Shown: piece by piece, positions 15,828-24,230 of the stretch
Position numbering within the stretch: the stretch's first letter is position 1
How the letters are laid out: every line of letters begins with the position of its first letter
Origin: a virus
Strand: one strand, 5' to 3'
IMG/VR virus record: IMGVR_UViG_3300046474_000346
Location: 1-41,865 of that record
Length of the DNA stretch: 41,865 nt
Notes under the pieces: generated by a model
What the model was told of the DNA's origin: nothing
What the model saw: the letters and a program-made list of their open reading frames with translations, nothing else
Databases searched by the model: none
Program-made: the position numbers and the translations under genes

Positions 15828-16160
15828 TCAGTTTTTTACGGTAGCGCCGACTTCCTTGAGGTAGGACTGATAGCAGACCATCGGCATGCCAGCTTGGTCG
15901 AGCACCGCGGTCAGGCTGTCGGCGTCGAATGGAATCGAGTTGCCGCCCTCATCGAGCACGTCTTCCCAGCCGGTGGTAACGCGCTGGACAAAGTCCTTCA
16001 CGGATTCGTCCTTGTTCTTGATCGCTTCATCGATCTCGGTCTGGGTCAGCCGATCGCACAGGAGCACGAAGCTGAAGCTGACGGGCTTGCCGTCTTCACC
16101 ATTGAGCGTGCCCTTGACCGGGACGCGCAGCTTCTTGCGGATGACGAGTTTGAATGCCAT
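15828..16160 (-). CDS. Tail assembly chaperone (gpG-like)
   Basis: 110 residues: MAFKLVIRKKLRVPVKGTLN, then VLLCDRLTQTEIDEAI and a helical C-terminal part, typical of the small chaperone that coats the tape measure before tube polymerisation. The final sense codons AAA AAC lie in the slippery heptamer, immediately before TGA. Located between the tube gene and the tape measure. Confidence 0.85.
   Translation of the reverse strand: MAFKLVIRKKLRVPVKGTLNGEDGKPVSFSFVLLCDRLTQTEIDEAIKNKDESVKDFVQRVTTGWEDVLDEGGNSIPFDADSLTAVLDQAGMPMVCYQSYLKEVGATVKN
15831..15837 (-). promoter_or_regulatory. -1 programmed frameshift site
   Basis: On the minus strand the sequence reads GTA AAA AAC TGA. The heptamer A AAA AAC is a canonical X XXY YYZ slip site. 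A -1 shift removes the stop and continues through seven codons into the DUF1799 frame without interruption. This reproduces the lambda G-GT arrangement. Confidence 0.88.
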
Positions 16161-16192
16161 TGCTGAAATCGCTTTCTATGTAAGAGTGTTGG

Positions 16193-17152
16193 TTATTGGG
16201 TAACGATGCGCCATTCGTCGTTGCCATTGACCGGCATGAAGCGCAGGTCGTAGCCGATCAGGCGGCGGCCGTTCTTGTCGACCTTCTTCGGGGACAGCAG
16301 CTGAACTGCCGGCGCGAACAGAATGATCTTGTTGCCAGCTGCAGTCCCGATCGTCATGCCCAAGCCTTGGGTCGTATTTGCTTTGACGGAGGCTGTCATC
16401 GCGACTTCTTGTGCCGCCGTCAGGTCGAGCTCGGTCGAGCCTGTCGATTCACGATCAGTGATATCGACGGTCTCAGCGCTCAACATCGGGGTGAAGCTGA
16501 CGGAGTTACCAAAATCGATATCGATGCCCGTGCTCGAATACGAGGTGCCGCCAGTCAGGGCGCCAGTGGCATAGGACGCGCCGAGCGTGATATCGACTAC
16601 GTTTGCCTTGGTCATCGCCACCGGCTTCTTCCACGCCGTGAAGGTTCCCGTATCGCTCGCTGCGCTGACGCCGGCATCCAGGCCGGTGAAGTCGAACTGC
16701 AGCGTCGGACGGTCGCCCACCCGGGCGGAAAGCTTGCAGCTGCCCATGGTGCCGACGAGCTTGTGCAGCACGCCGTCATCGTAGTAATAGATGGTGAGCG
16801 TCTTGAGGTTCGTGGAGGCCGGCGTGTATTCCACTCGGGCCGGCGTCGACAGAAGACCCTCGGCTGCTGCACAGGCTTGCAGCAGCACGCCCCAAGCCGG
16901 CGCAGTGGCGGCGGTCCCCGAGCCAGCCAGCTCGGCGGTGAAGCTGACCTTGACGCTGGCCGGGCCGACCAGCTGCTCACTGGCGCCGAAATAGCCGCGG
17001 ACGACATTCCGATCGATGTTCTGGGCGTCGAGCGGCGTGATGCTCATATCGGAGACCAGAATCGCGTTTGCCGCGCCAGTCGGGGCAGCGTCGGTACCAG
17101 CCGTGGTTTCGAGCTTGGCGACGATCAGCGTGTTCTTGATATAACGTGCCAT
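16193..17152 (-). CDS. Major tail tube protein
   Basis: 319 residues, starting MARYIKNTLIVAKLETTAGT, with a beta-rich fold typical of tube subunits (VKVSFTAELAGSGTAATAPA, LQFDFTGLDAG). The C-terminal part (KKVDKNGRRLIGYDLRFMPV) may be a second domain. Placed between the terminator-like protein and the tail chaperones, as expected for the tube subunit. Confidence 0.88.
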   Translation of the reverse strand: MARYIKNTLIVAKLETTAGTDAAPTGAANAILVSDMSITPLDAQNIDRNVVRGYFGASEQLVGPASVKVSFTAELAGSGTAATAPAWGVLLQACAAAEGLLSTPARVEYTPASTNLKTLTIYYYDDGVLHKLVGTMGSCKLSARVGDRPTLQFDFTGLDAGVSAASDTGTFTAWKKPVAMTKANVVDITLGASYATGALTGGTSYSSTGIDIDFGNSVSFTPMLSAETVDITDRESTGSTELDLTAAQEVAMTASVKANTTQGLGMTIGTAAGNKIILFAPAVQLLSPKKVDKNGRRLIGYDLRFMPVNGNDEWRIVTQ

Positions 17153-17157
17153 GGTTG

Positions 17158-17346
17158 TTACTCCTGTTCGATGTTCTTGTTCACGACGTCATCGCCAGCA
17201 TCTGCCGGCTGCTCGGGGGCTGGATCGTTCGAGACCCACTTCCACGATTCTTCGTCGAAGGTCCAGGAACCGCCGCCGGGCGGCGTCGGGATTGCGCGCG
17301 CCGAGGTGCCGGCATTCGAGGTATTGGTTTGCTGAATCGTTGCCAT
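17158..17346 (-). CDS. Small protein, 62 aa, between tail genes
   Basis: Starts MATIQQTNTSNAGTSARAIP and contains GGGSWTFDEESWKWVSND, ending in an acidic tail. Unrecognised. It may be a tail decoration or an assembly protein; only the context supports a virion role. The ATG at 17346 follows the stop of the preceding gene directly. Confidence 0.65.
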   Translation of the reverse strand: MATIQQTNTSNAGTSARAIPTPPGGGSWTFDEESWKWVSNDPAPEQPADAGDDVVNKNIEQE

Positions 17347-17347
17347 T

Positions 17348-17779
17348 TCAGTTAAGGGTTCCGTTGTCGGTTCGGTGTTGGGCGATGTACGTGAGACGGA
17401 CCCACCCGGTTTTCTTCGCGTCGGTGGCGTTCTCCGCCTGGATGCCCGCGACATTCAAATCTGCGATGAGGCCGCCCAACGTCGTGTCCTCGGCGAGCCG
17501 CGCGAACACGGCAGCCAAGAGAGGATCCACAGCGACATCGCCCGTATCGGTCCGGCTGCGTGCGTAGCAGTCGACGGAGATCTTCGTGGTCCAGTCAATC
17601 GGAGCACCGCGGATCGCGCCGAAGCCGGCGAGCCCCTGCTCCCACTGAACATTGACAGCCTGGTCGAGGTCTTCCGGGATGCTGTCCGGCCGCGCGCGGT
17701 ACACCTTTTGGCAAACCGCAGGGCTGGCCTGCAGCACCGCGACGATGGCGCCAACGATCTGGGAAAACTGCGTACTCAT
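17348..17779 (-). CDS. Tail terminator-like protein
   Basis: 143 residues. The layout (an N-terminal helix MSTQFSQIVGAIVAVLQASP, then IDWTTKISVDCYARS and a C-terminal strand GWVRLTYIAQHRTDNGTL) resembles gpU/terminator proteins that cap the tube at the head-tail junction. It overlaps the upstream connector gene by 4 bp. Confidence 0.7.
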   Translation of the reverse strand: MSTQFSQIVGAIVAVLQASPAVCQKVYRARPDSIPEDLDQAVNVQWEQGLAGFGAIRGAPIDWTTKISVDCYARSRTDTGDVAVDPLLAAVFARLAEDTTLGGLIADLNVAGIQAENATDAKKTGWVRLTYIAQHRTDNGTLN

Positions 17780-18075
17780 GCGAGCTCCAAGGTGATTGTC
17801 GTGAGACCGGTACCGTCCGGGCGGGCGCGGCTAATTCGGTATGCAACGCCATCGATCTGGACCGGCTGATCCTCAGGATCTGCCGGCACTGCATTGGTTG
17901 CTACCGTGACGGTCGGGCTCGTATCATCGGCACCAGCACCAAGACTGGCGACGGTGGACGGATCGTTGAACAGGCCGGGCACGTCGACATTGCTGCCGTC
18001 GAATCGCACCTGCGCATCGGCCAGCGTGTTGAGCACGCTGGCGTTCGTCATGGCCTTGAGGAGCGCGAACGTCAT
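17776..18075 (-). CDS. Head-tail joining protein
   Basis: 99 residues. The helical N-terminus (MTFALLKAMTNASVLNTLAD) is followed by VRFDGSNVDVPGLFNDPSTV and a beta C-terminal part ending TGLTTITLELA, resembling gpFII-like head-tail joining proteins. Gene order (after the capsid and DUF2190, before the terminator) agrees. Confidence 0.7.
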   Translation of the reverse strand: MTFALLKAMTNASVLNTLADAQVRFDGSNVDVPGLFNDPSTVASLGAGADDTSPTVTVATNAVPADPEDQPVQIDGVAYRISRARPDGTGLTTITLELA

Positions 18076-18083
18076 GGCGAAGA

Positions 18084-18416
18084 TCAGCGGATGCAGCCGT
18101 CGAGGTACACCCGGGCGGTGGTATCGCTGCCGCCTTTGGCTTGGGTGAGCACGCCGACGAGAGTGTTGCTCGTCGTCGTCGTGGTAAGGCGCTTGTTGGT
18201 GTTGTCCCAGTACATCTTGGCGCCGGCCGTGCCGGTGTCGGAGGTCAGGGCCGTGATGTCGAAGACACCTTCCGTCATGATGTCGACGCTGGCACCGTTG
18301 GCGGCATCGCAGGTCGCTACGCCGAACAGCGAGCCGACCAGTACGCCTTGACCGCTGGAGACAGCGTACGGCGCGATAACGGTGATCAGGTCACCGGACT
18401 GCACATAATTCTTCAT
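18084..18416 (-). CDS. DUF2190-family capsid accessory protein
   Basis: 110 residues starting MKNYVQSGDLITVIAPYAVS, with GVLVGSLFGVATCDAANG and AKMYWDNTNKRLTTTTTSN, the DUF2190 pattern. Members are usually encoded next to the capsid gene and are thought to be head decoration or stabilisation proteins. Confidence 0.88.
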   Translation of the reverse strand: MKNYVQSGDLITVIAPYAVSSGQGVLVGSLFGVATCDAANGASVDIMTEGVFDITALTSDTGTAGAKMYWDNTNKRLTTTTTSNTLVGVLTQAKGGSDTTARVYLDGCIR

Positions 18417-18456
18417 CAGTATTCCTTGGTGGAGGGTTGTCGATCAGACGACGCGA

Positions 18457-20523
18457 TTACGCGCCGGGCGCCTTGTACAGGCCGCGGTAGTCGATCGCTT
18501 TGGTAGCGAAATCGAGGCGGCACTTGTACGACAGACCGTCGACTTCGAAACCGACGTCGGTTTCGATGACCGGGCCCTCGGCACCATCCAGATAGCAGTA
18601 CTCGACGGTATCGACTTGGCCGTTGTTGCTTGCGAGGTACCAGGTAGTTGCGCTGTTGGCGTCGAGGACCGGTTCGACGATCGGTTCCAGCGACGTACGG
18701 CCGCCGGTGCGGAATTCGTTCACGTCGGCCTGCTTTGCGGGCACATAGTTCGAACTGGTCAGCTGGTACGCGGTCTGCTCCAGTGCCGCCGGCACGATCA
18801 GGTACGACGGCGCCAGATTCAGCTCTTCGCCTTGCATGCCCTTCTGAACGCGCATTGCTGCGCGTGCGGTGGTCAGCGCCGAGAACTGCAGCGCCGAGCC
18901 CGCGCCCGAGCCGAGGTTCTTGTGAGTGTTCGCTTCGAACAGTGCGACGCCATCTGCGAGGGCCGCGTTGGCGGTCAGCTGGCTGTACACCATGCGGTTT
19001 TCGAGGCGGGCTGCGCTGCCGCCGAAAGCACCGACGAGGCGGTCGAAGCCGCGCAGGTCATCGTTGATGATGGACTGGCGCGACAGCGAGACGATGCGGC
19101 CGAACGTCAGAACCTTATAGCTCTCGGCACCATCGGACATGGAGCCATATTTGAACTCGCCGTGCTCGTTGGTCTGCAGCAGATCCGGTGCGCCCGACAG
19201 CTGCACGACGTTGATGCTCTTGAAGTCCGGTGCGTTCGGAGCGCGGCGGGCCCACATCTGGTACGTGCCCGGGTTTTCTTCGTACGCATTGCGCAGGCGC
19301 TTGTTCGCGACGTTGGCGAACAGGCTGGCGAAGTCGCTGGTCGTCATCATGCCGCCCGAGCGGAACGTCAGCATGCTGGTTGCCAGCGTCATGCGGTCCA
19401 TGCCGCGCGTTCTGACACCGCACGATTCCAGCAGATCGCGGCCGACCTCGATCAGCGACATGCCGCGGTACTGGCGGCCGTTGTCGGTCAGTTCCGCACG
19501 CGAGTTCACGCGGTGCATGATGGCTTCGGCAATGCCATCCAGGCGGGTCTGGTGTTCGTCGCTGACGGTCTCGATACGCACGTTGCGATTGCCGCCGCTG
19601 TTGGCATCCAAGCGAGCGCGCTCTTCGAGGATTGCGGTGCGCGCCTGGTCCATCGTGCTGTTGGCGCGGATCAGGTTGGCGGCCAGGTTGCTGACGTTGT
19701 GGCGAGCGCAAAGCTCGGTAATGTCGGCAGCGCGCGTAGCAGCTTCCTGGGCAGCTTGAGCGGCAGCTTCGTTGGCCGCCGGGGCCGGTGCTACCGGAGC
19801 CGGATTGGTACGAGTAACGTCATTGGGCGCGGCGTTCGGTGCGCCCGTCGTGGTTGCAGTGGTCATAGGTTCTTCCGATGAAGGTTGAGACGATTGGGCG
19901 GGCGCCCGGGTGATGAATTCGCACGGATGGCCGTTTTGCGGTGCGCTGCGCGTGCTCGCGTCAGCGTCGGCCGGGACGGTCACGAAGCTGATTTCGTATG
20001 GCTGCCACGCTACGGCGCGGTACAGCGGGATCTTGCCGCCATCCGTACGTGCGTTCGGCGGGATGATCTCGTAGCGAATAACGCGATAGCCGAAGCTGAT
20101 CGAGCGGATGACGCCAGCCTTGATATCGGCCACGATACCGGCCATTTCGTCGCGCACCGACAAGCGAACGGTCGCCTTGCCCTCACCATTCTCGATGCTG
20201 CCGCGTAGGGCAACGCCGAGGATCGACGCGACGCCGCCATAAACGCGATGGTTGTCGATCACCTGCACGACCCCTGCGTCAAAGCGGCTCATGTCTACAG
20301 CGTCAGGCGTGACGACCAGCTCCTCGTCGTACTGCGTGTCGTTGTACCAGTCGTAGCGCAACACACTTGAGCCAGTGGTCCACACCAGGTCGACAGTGTT
20401 ATCGGCTTCGTTGAAAGTCGTCGGCACCAACGTAGCAGCGCGGTTCATCACCGGCATGCTCGGGGTACCGCGATTGACGATGGGCGCGCTCGGCGCAGAA
20501 GATGGCGTTGTCATGCTCATCAT
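18457..20523 (-). CDS. Prohead protease / major capsid protein fusion
   Basis: 688 residues. Residues about 30-205 form an HK97-type (U35) prohead protease with His92 (VIDNHRVYG) and the Ser motif RSISFGYRV near 143. Residues about 205-285 are an Ala/Pro-rich, scaffold-like linker and coiled coil. The rest is the major capsid protein (TFRSGGMMTTSDFASLFANV to LDFATKAIDYRGLYKAP). Fusion means protease, scaffold and shell are made one to one and must be separated by self-cleavage. No good ribosome site precedes the start; the 20537-20570 motif lies just upstream. Confidence 0.9.
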   Translation of the reverse strand: MMSMTTPSSAPSAPIVNRGTPSMPVMNRAATLVPTTFNEADNTVDLVWTTGSSVLRYDWYNDTQYDEELVVTPDAVDMSRFDAGVVQVIDNHRVYGGVASILGVALRGSIENGEGKATVRLSVRDEMAGIVADIKAGVIRSISFGYRVIRYEIIPPNARTDGGKIPLYRAVAWQPYEISFVTVPADADASTRSAPQNGHPCEFITRAPAQSSQPSSEEPMTTATTTGAPNAAPNDVTRTNPAPVAPAPAANEAAAQAAQEAATRAADITELCARHNVSNLAANLIRANSTMDQARTAILEERARLDANSGGNRNVRIETVSDEHQTRLDGIAEAIMHRVNSRAELTDNGRQYRGMSLIEVGRDLLESCGVRTRGMDRMTLATSMLTFRSGGMMTTSDFASLFANVANKRLRNAYEENPGTYQMWARRAPNAPDFKSINVVQLSGAPDLLQTNEHGEFKYGSMSDGAESYKVLTFGRIVSLSRQSIINDDLRGFDRLVGAFGGSAARLENRMVYSQLTANAALADGVALFEANTHKNLGSGAGSALQFSALTTARAAMRVQKGMQGEELNLAPSYLIVPAALEQTAYQLTSSNYVPAKQADVNEFRTGGRTSLEPIVEPVLDANSATTWYLASNNGQVDTVEYCYLDGAEGPVIETDVGFEVDGLSYKCRLDFATKAIDYRGLYKAPGA

Positions 20524-20536
20524 TCTGCTGATTGCT

Positions 20537-20570
20537 TTGTCTCAATTCTCGGAAAACTGAGACAATTTTC
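20537..20570 (-). promoter_or_regulatory. Conserved dyad motif, copy A, upstream of capsid gene
   Basis: TTGTCTCA (20537-20544) and TGAGACAA (20558-20565) are perfect inverted 8-bp arms around a 13-nt centre containing TCTCGGAAAAC. The 31-nt block matches copy B (25942 onward) at all but two positions, including the non-palindromic centre. It ends 13 bp before the capsid start codon. Candidate operator or mRNA leader hairpin. Confidence 0.7.
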
Positions 20571-20577
20571 AATGCGG

Positions 20578-20766
20578 CTATCGTTTGCTGTCGACGACGT
20601 AGTACCGACCGTTGTCGAGTGCTAGATGTGGCTTCGAATGAATCTGCGCCCGGGCCTCATGTAAGGCTGCATTGGGTGGACTCTCAGCGGCATTCGCGGC
20701 TACTTCGACAGACTTTGTTTTTGCTGCCTGCTCGCGCACCGCAGGAAGGTCGGCGACGTTATACAT
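20578..20766 (-). CDS. Small protein, 62 aa
   Basis: MYNVADLPAVREQAAKTKSV at the N-terminus and a basic end (HLALDNGRYYVVDSKR). Unrecognised. It starts in the stop of the previous gene (TGATG-type overlap) and is the last gene of the accessory cluster between portal and capsid. Virion role inferred from position only. Confidence 0.6.
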   Translation of the reverse strand: MYNVADLPAVREQAAKTKSVEVAANAAESPPNAALHEARAQIHSKPHLALDNGRYYVVDSKR

Positions 20767-21095
20767 CAGGGGTCCACCTCATTGAACCAAGTCGTTTTGT
20801 CGAAGCGCTCGCCGTTGTCGCAGGTAACGCGCGCTACCCACTTCCACCCTTCAGGCGGTTCCGAATCGGTACCGCCGAGGAACGCAATCACGTACGTTCG
20901 CTCCACGCCGTCAACGGTTACTACCTGCAGCTCCGGCAGATCCAGTTGAACCACGCCTACCAACACGAGCTCAACCGAAGCAGCAGTCGTGGCTCGGTCC
21001 GCCAGTTCCTCGGTAACGTCGGCCGCATAGTGGCTTTTCTCGTCTGGATCGCGGTTGACCATCCACTTATCTCCAACCTTAATCGGTGCGTTCAT
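20766..21095 (-). CDS. Accessory cluster protein, 109 aa
   Basis: MNAPIKVGDKWMVNRDPDEK, then a beta-rich body with VQLDLPELQVVTVDGVERTY and a C-terminal EPPEGWKWVARVTCDNGERF. It looks like a small single-domain beta protein. Unrecognised; translated with the LamG-like protein upstream and the 62-aa protein downstream. Confidence 0.65.
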   Translation of the reverse strand: MNAPIKVGDKWMVNRDPDEKSHYAADVTEELADRATTAASVELVLVGVVQLDLPELQVVTVDGVERTYVIAFLGGTDSEPPEGWKWVARVTCDNGERFDKTTWFNEVDP

Positions 21096-21097
21096 AC

Positions 21098-22636
21098 TTA
21101 TTCAAACCTCACTTTCCTGCTTCCACTGCCCTCGAAGACGACAACTCGACTACCGCTGCCCTCGAATGGAACGACACGACTGCCGCTGCCTTCGAACGGT
21201 ACGATCCGGCTGCCGCTGCCCTCAAAGACAACGATTCGCGCCGGCGAAATTTTTGATAGATCGAAGTCTCCCTGCTGTGCCACCGTCAGCACGGCATTGC
21301 CGCTCGCTTTTGACGTCACAGCCAGCGCGAGCTTGACTCCCGCGCTCATCGCCGCATGGGCCGATGTCCCTGCCTTGGCGACCGCGCCCAGCGCCACCTG
21401 AGTTGTCACAGCGGCCGCGGCGCTTGCCTTTATAATTGCCGCCGCCGCGAATTGACTCGTTGTCGTCAGGGCGGCACCAGCGCTGGTACTGCATGCCGAT
21501 TGCACCGCCCACGTACCTGCCGCCGACAGCGAAGCCGCTCCCGACACCGAGGCCGCGGCCGTTAGGGACATCGATACGGATGCCGTCAACCCGGCACTTC
21601 CAGAGCATCTGGCGACACCCGATGCGCTCAAGACCGCAGGCGTCGTCGACAGAGATGCCGATCCCACGGAAGCCATCGGGCCTGCCGCAGTGAGCGAAAC
21701 CACCGTCTGGATGCTCGCCGCGCCGCTCGCCGCCTGGACGCCTTGGGTCGACAGTGTCGTCCCGGTGCTCAAGGAACCACCGCCGCTGGTTCTGGCCACG
21801 CCTGACGGAACAAGCAGTGCGCCTGGCGTGGATCCCGAGGACGTGCTCGCCAGCAGCGCAGCCATTAGCGGCAAATTCGACGGTGCCTCAAATAGAATCC
21901 ATGGGTTCGCCGCGAAAGCCTGCAGTTCCGCGGCAGTAGGGTCCGACGACAGGATGGACAGCCCGGCCAGCACCGTATTGCACGACACCGTCCAACCAGT
22001 CTGTCCATTGATGAACGAGCCGACGATTAGTTTGAACGCCGCTACGTTGTTTGTGGATTGCGGCGCGCTATTGACCAGGACGCCGTTGCGATAGAACTCC
22101 AACAGGCCACTGACGTGCCGGACTATCATCAAGAAGACGGGCGCACCTGTAGTGCCTATGGTCAGGGTGTCGCCAGAGGACCAGATGCCCGATGACCATG
22201 TGTTATTGCCGCCGCCCCACATATTCGGGCCGTTCGGCGAATTCAGGATGCTTCTATTGCTGCCAAGATTGGTACAGATTCCCAACGAGTTGTTGGAAGA
22301 CCCCACTACAAAAGCAGCCTCGGAACTTGAAGCCTGTGAGCCCACTGCTTGCGGCCAGCCCAACCAGAACATCACGTAAGGGCTGGTGCCAACGGCAGGC
22401 AGCGTTTCCGTTTCGAGATAGAAATTCTTGCGGAAATTGAGGGTTTGGCATCCTCCGAGGGCCGCGAGACCGTAGCCTGTCCCTGAACGCGTGAGCTGCT
22501 TTCCTGTCGCCCAGTTGACATCCAGCGTTGGCGTAACAACCGCGACTGCGCCCGCGCCGATCCGCGTCGACCGGTCCAGCGGCACACCCTGCTGCGGCTG
22601 CTGACGCATTACCGACAACGGAAGCGGAGCACCCAT
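21098..22636 (-). CDS. LamG-like putative head-fibre protein with FEGSGSR repeats
   Basis: 512 residues. Residues about 50-235 look like a concanavalin/LamG jelly roll (FYLETETLPAVGTSPYVMFW, VFLMIVRHVSGLLEFYRNGV), usually a carbohydrate-binding fold. Residues about 265-455 are a low-complexity Ala/Ser/Thr-rich stalk. The C-terminus is five tandem 10-residue units of the type IVPFEGSGSR, ending KVRFE. Position between portal and capsid suggests a decoration exposed on the head; this is inference. Confidence 0.7.
   Translation of the reverse strand: MGAPLPLSVMRQQPQQGVPLDRSTRIGAGAVAVVTPTLDVNWATGKQLTRSGTGYGLAALGGCQTLNFRKNFYLETETLPAVGTSPYVMFWLGWPQAVGSQASSSEAAFVVGSSNNSLGICTNLGSNRSILNSPNGPNMWGGGNNTWSSGIWSSGDTLTIGTTGAPVFLMIVRHVSGLLEFYRNGVLVNSAPQSTNNVAAFKLIVGSFINGQTGWTVSCNTVLAGLSILSSDPTAAELQAFAANPWILFEAPSNLPLMAALLASTSSGSTPGALLVPSGVARTSGGGSLSTGTTLSTQGVQAASGAASIQTVVSLTAAGPMASVGSASLSTTPAVLSASGVARCSGSAGLTASVSMSLTAAASVSGAASLSAAGTWAVQSACSTSAGAALTTTSQFAAAAIIKASAAAAVTTQVALGAVAKAGTSAHAAMSAGVKLALAVTSKASGNAVLTVAQQGDFDLSKISPARIVVFEGSGSRIVPFEGSGSRVVPFEGSGSRVVVFEGSGSRKVRFE
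21113..21240 (-). repeat. 30-bp tandem repeat coding FEGSGSR units
   Basis: Four to five imperfect 30-bp direct repeats at the 3' end of the LamG-like gene encode FEGSGSR-RVVP/VV units. Synonymous differences between units show that the protein repeat is maintained, unlike the perfect 24-bp array at the window ends. Confidence 0.8.
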
Positions 22637-23098
22637 TTATACCGCCAGCAAATTAATTTCCGTGGTGCGGGCAGAGCATGACGTGATGGCCACGCCGCAA
22701 TCGTTTTTGATGAAAACGCGCCACTTTTGCGGCAGCCAGCCGCCAAACGCGGCTGCGATGCTCAACGGCTTCGGCGGCCGTACGGTTTCGGCATTCGCCC
22801 CGCCGTTCGTAGGGATCGACCCGAGTATGAGCATTGAGGTATCGTGCGTCGTGTCCGTCGATCCGGTCGGGCCTGGCGGGAACGAGTTGTCCATCGACCC
22901 TTGCACATACAGTATGATCTGTTTGTTGCCGGTGCTGTTGGCTGGTACGCTGGCCGAGTAGTCGAACAGTACGTCTGTCGGCTTATTGGCCGTGCTGTCA
23001 TAGACGGTGGCAGTAAGATCGTAGCTGCCGTTTGTGAGCGAGGACGCAACGGTATACGCTTGCGGGGTTCCTTGCCATCCGGTGTTTGTCGTCGTCAC
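22637..23098 (-). CDS. Accessory virion protein candidate, 153 aa
   Basis: Beta-rich protein starting MTTTNTGWQGTPQAYTVASS, with IILYVQGSMDNSFPPGPTGS and a C-terminal WRVFIKNDCGVAITSCSART. It resembles small tail or head decoration proteins in composition; no family is recognised. It abuts the LamG-like gene and overlaps the preceding one by 4 bp, so the three are co-translated. Confidence 0.65.
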   Translation of the reverse strand: MTTTNTGWQGTPQAYTVASSLTNGSYDLTATVYDSTANKPTDVLFDYSASVPANSTGNKQIILYVQGSMDNSFPPGPTGSTDTTHDTSMLILGSIPTNGGANAETVRPPKPLSIAAAFGGWLPQKWRVFIKNDCGVAITSCSARTTEINLLAV

Positions 23099-23556
23099 TG
23101 CGTTATCCCTGCTTCGATTAAGTCATAAATTAAAACGCGAGGAAGGCCCAAAATCTGTACGCGGCTGCCGGGTTGGATTGCCATTGCCAACAGCTGCGCC
23201 GCCTCGTCATTGCTCATTGCTCCCATCGTGACCATGTCGCCGATGCTCTTGACTGTCTCCGGGTCGTTCACGTTCAAACCCGTTGGACCGAGCAGTCGAT
23301 GCCAAGCGACCTCGACGACAGCGTCTTGAAGCGAGGCGGCTTTCAGTTTTCGGATGATCGATGGGCCGAGATCGCCGCACTCGGACAGAATCGTCAAGCC
23401 GTTGACCCAACGCTCCTGCGCGAAACGCTCGGTCGGTGCATTGAGCAGATCGACGACGACGCCGGACGCCGACGGCAGATACTTGGCGTACCCCTTCCCG
23501 GCAGGGTCGAGGTCGACTTCGTCGCGGAGCGCCTGCAACTGTGCCGGGCTCAGCAT
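23095..23556 (-). CDS. Conserved phage protein, 153 aa, helical
   Basis: MLSPAQLQALRDEVDLDPAG, then KGYAKYLPSASGVVVDLLNA, and helices through EAAQLLAMAIQPGSRVQILG. The N-terminal motif (AL..EV..DP.G.GYA..l) occurs in small phage structural-module proteins of unknown role. Predicted soluble. Confidence 0.65.
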   Translation of the reverse strand: MLSPAQLQALRDEVDLDPAGKGYAKYLPSASGVVVDLLNAPTERFAQERWVNGLTILSECGDLGPSIIRKLKAASLQDAVVEVAWHRLLGPTGLNVNDPETVKSIGDMVTMGAMSNDEAAQLLAMAIQPGSRVQILGLPRVLIYDLIEAGITQ

Positions 23557-23558
23557 GA

Positions 23559-24206
23559 TTAGCTGCCAAGCTGAGACGTCAGCGCACCGACTGCGATGCT
23601 TGGCGCCGAGTCACCGCTGTTGACGTTCTTTCCCGCGGCGAGCATGCCCCACCACCATGGGTTACCGCCAGTCGCAGCGTCGAATGCGACAACACCAACA
23701 ATCAGACCACCGGTCGGGTGCCACTGACCCGCCGGTGAGCCGAACGTAATCGCACCGTTGTTCGACGTCGTGCCGTTCGTGCCCGTCGACGCGACAGTCG
23801 TACCAGCGCCCTGCGTGCCCGCGAAGTTCGCAAGCGAGGACGCGACGCCAATACGAGCGTAGCCGGTCCCCGATGTGGAAACTTCAGTGTACGTGCCTGA
23901 GTCCAGGGCCGCGCTCTGCTCGGTGAACACGGCGGTGCCATCGGTGATCGCTTCCGCGACCGCGCCGGCGTAGCCGCCAGGCTGCGCCGCTGCGGTTGAA
24001 CCTGCCGTGGTGCACTTGTACAGCTGGTACTTGCCGCCGATCTGCACCGTGATCGTGTCATTCAGCGCGTACGCGGTCGAATTGGCGCGCACGCCTTTGC
24101 TTGCGCATATCAGGCCGAAGTAGTACGTCGCCGGAGCGCCGAGCGCCTGGCCGCGCCACAGGGCATCGGTGATCTTGTTCTGTGCATAGTCGGTAAGTCC
24201 GGACAT
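23559..24206 (-). CDS. Fibre-like virion protein, 215 aa
   Basis: MSGLTDYAQNKITDALWRGQ followed by ALGAPATYYFGLICASKG; the central part carries YTEVSTSGTGYARIGVASSL, then TSNNGAITFGSPAGQWHPTG and the end SIAVGALTSQLGS. This head-to-tail pattern is common in proteins annotated as phage tail fibre or capsid decoration. Residues about 45-100 look like an inserted beta domain (AYALNDTITVQIGGKYQLYK). Virion-associated by pattern and position just after the portal. Confidence 0.7.
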   Translation of the reverse strand: MSGLTDYAQNKITDALWRGQALGAPATYYFGLICASKGVRANSTAYALNDTITVQIGGKYQLYKCTTAGSTAAAQPGGYAGAVAEAITDGTAVFTEQSAALDSGTYTEVSTSGTGYARIGVASSLANFAGTQGAGTTVASTGTNGTTSNNGAITFGSPAGQWHPTGGLIVGVVAFDAATGGNPWWWGMLAAGKNVNSGDSAPSIAVGALTSQLGS

Positions 24207-24230
24207 AATGAGAGCCTCGCTGTTGTTTCG

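Noticed and set aside
18616-19881. Long + strand open frame opposite the capsid gene
   Set aside because: Composition follows from GC-rich codon bias of the capsid frame on the other strand; no domain is visible. Similar shadows at 13904-14884, 16196-17335 and 27505-28857 were dropped for the same reason.
20537-20570. Rho-independent terminator on the + strand
   Set aside because: A stem followed by T residues is present at both motif copies, but there is no + strand gene to terminate, and conservation of the loop points to a recognition element instead.
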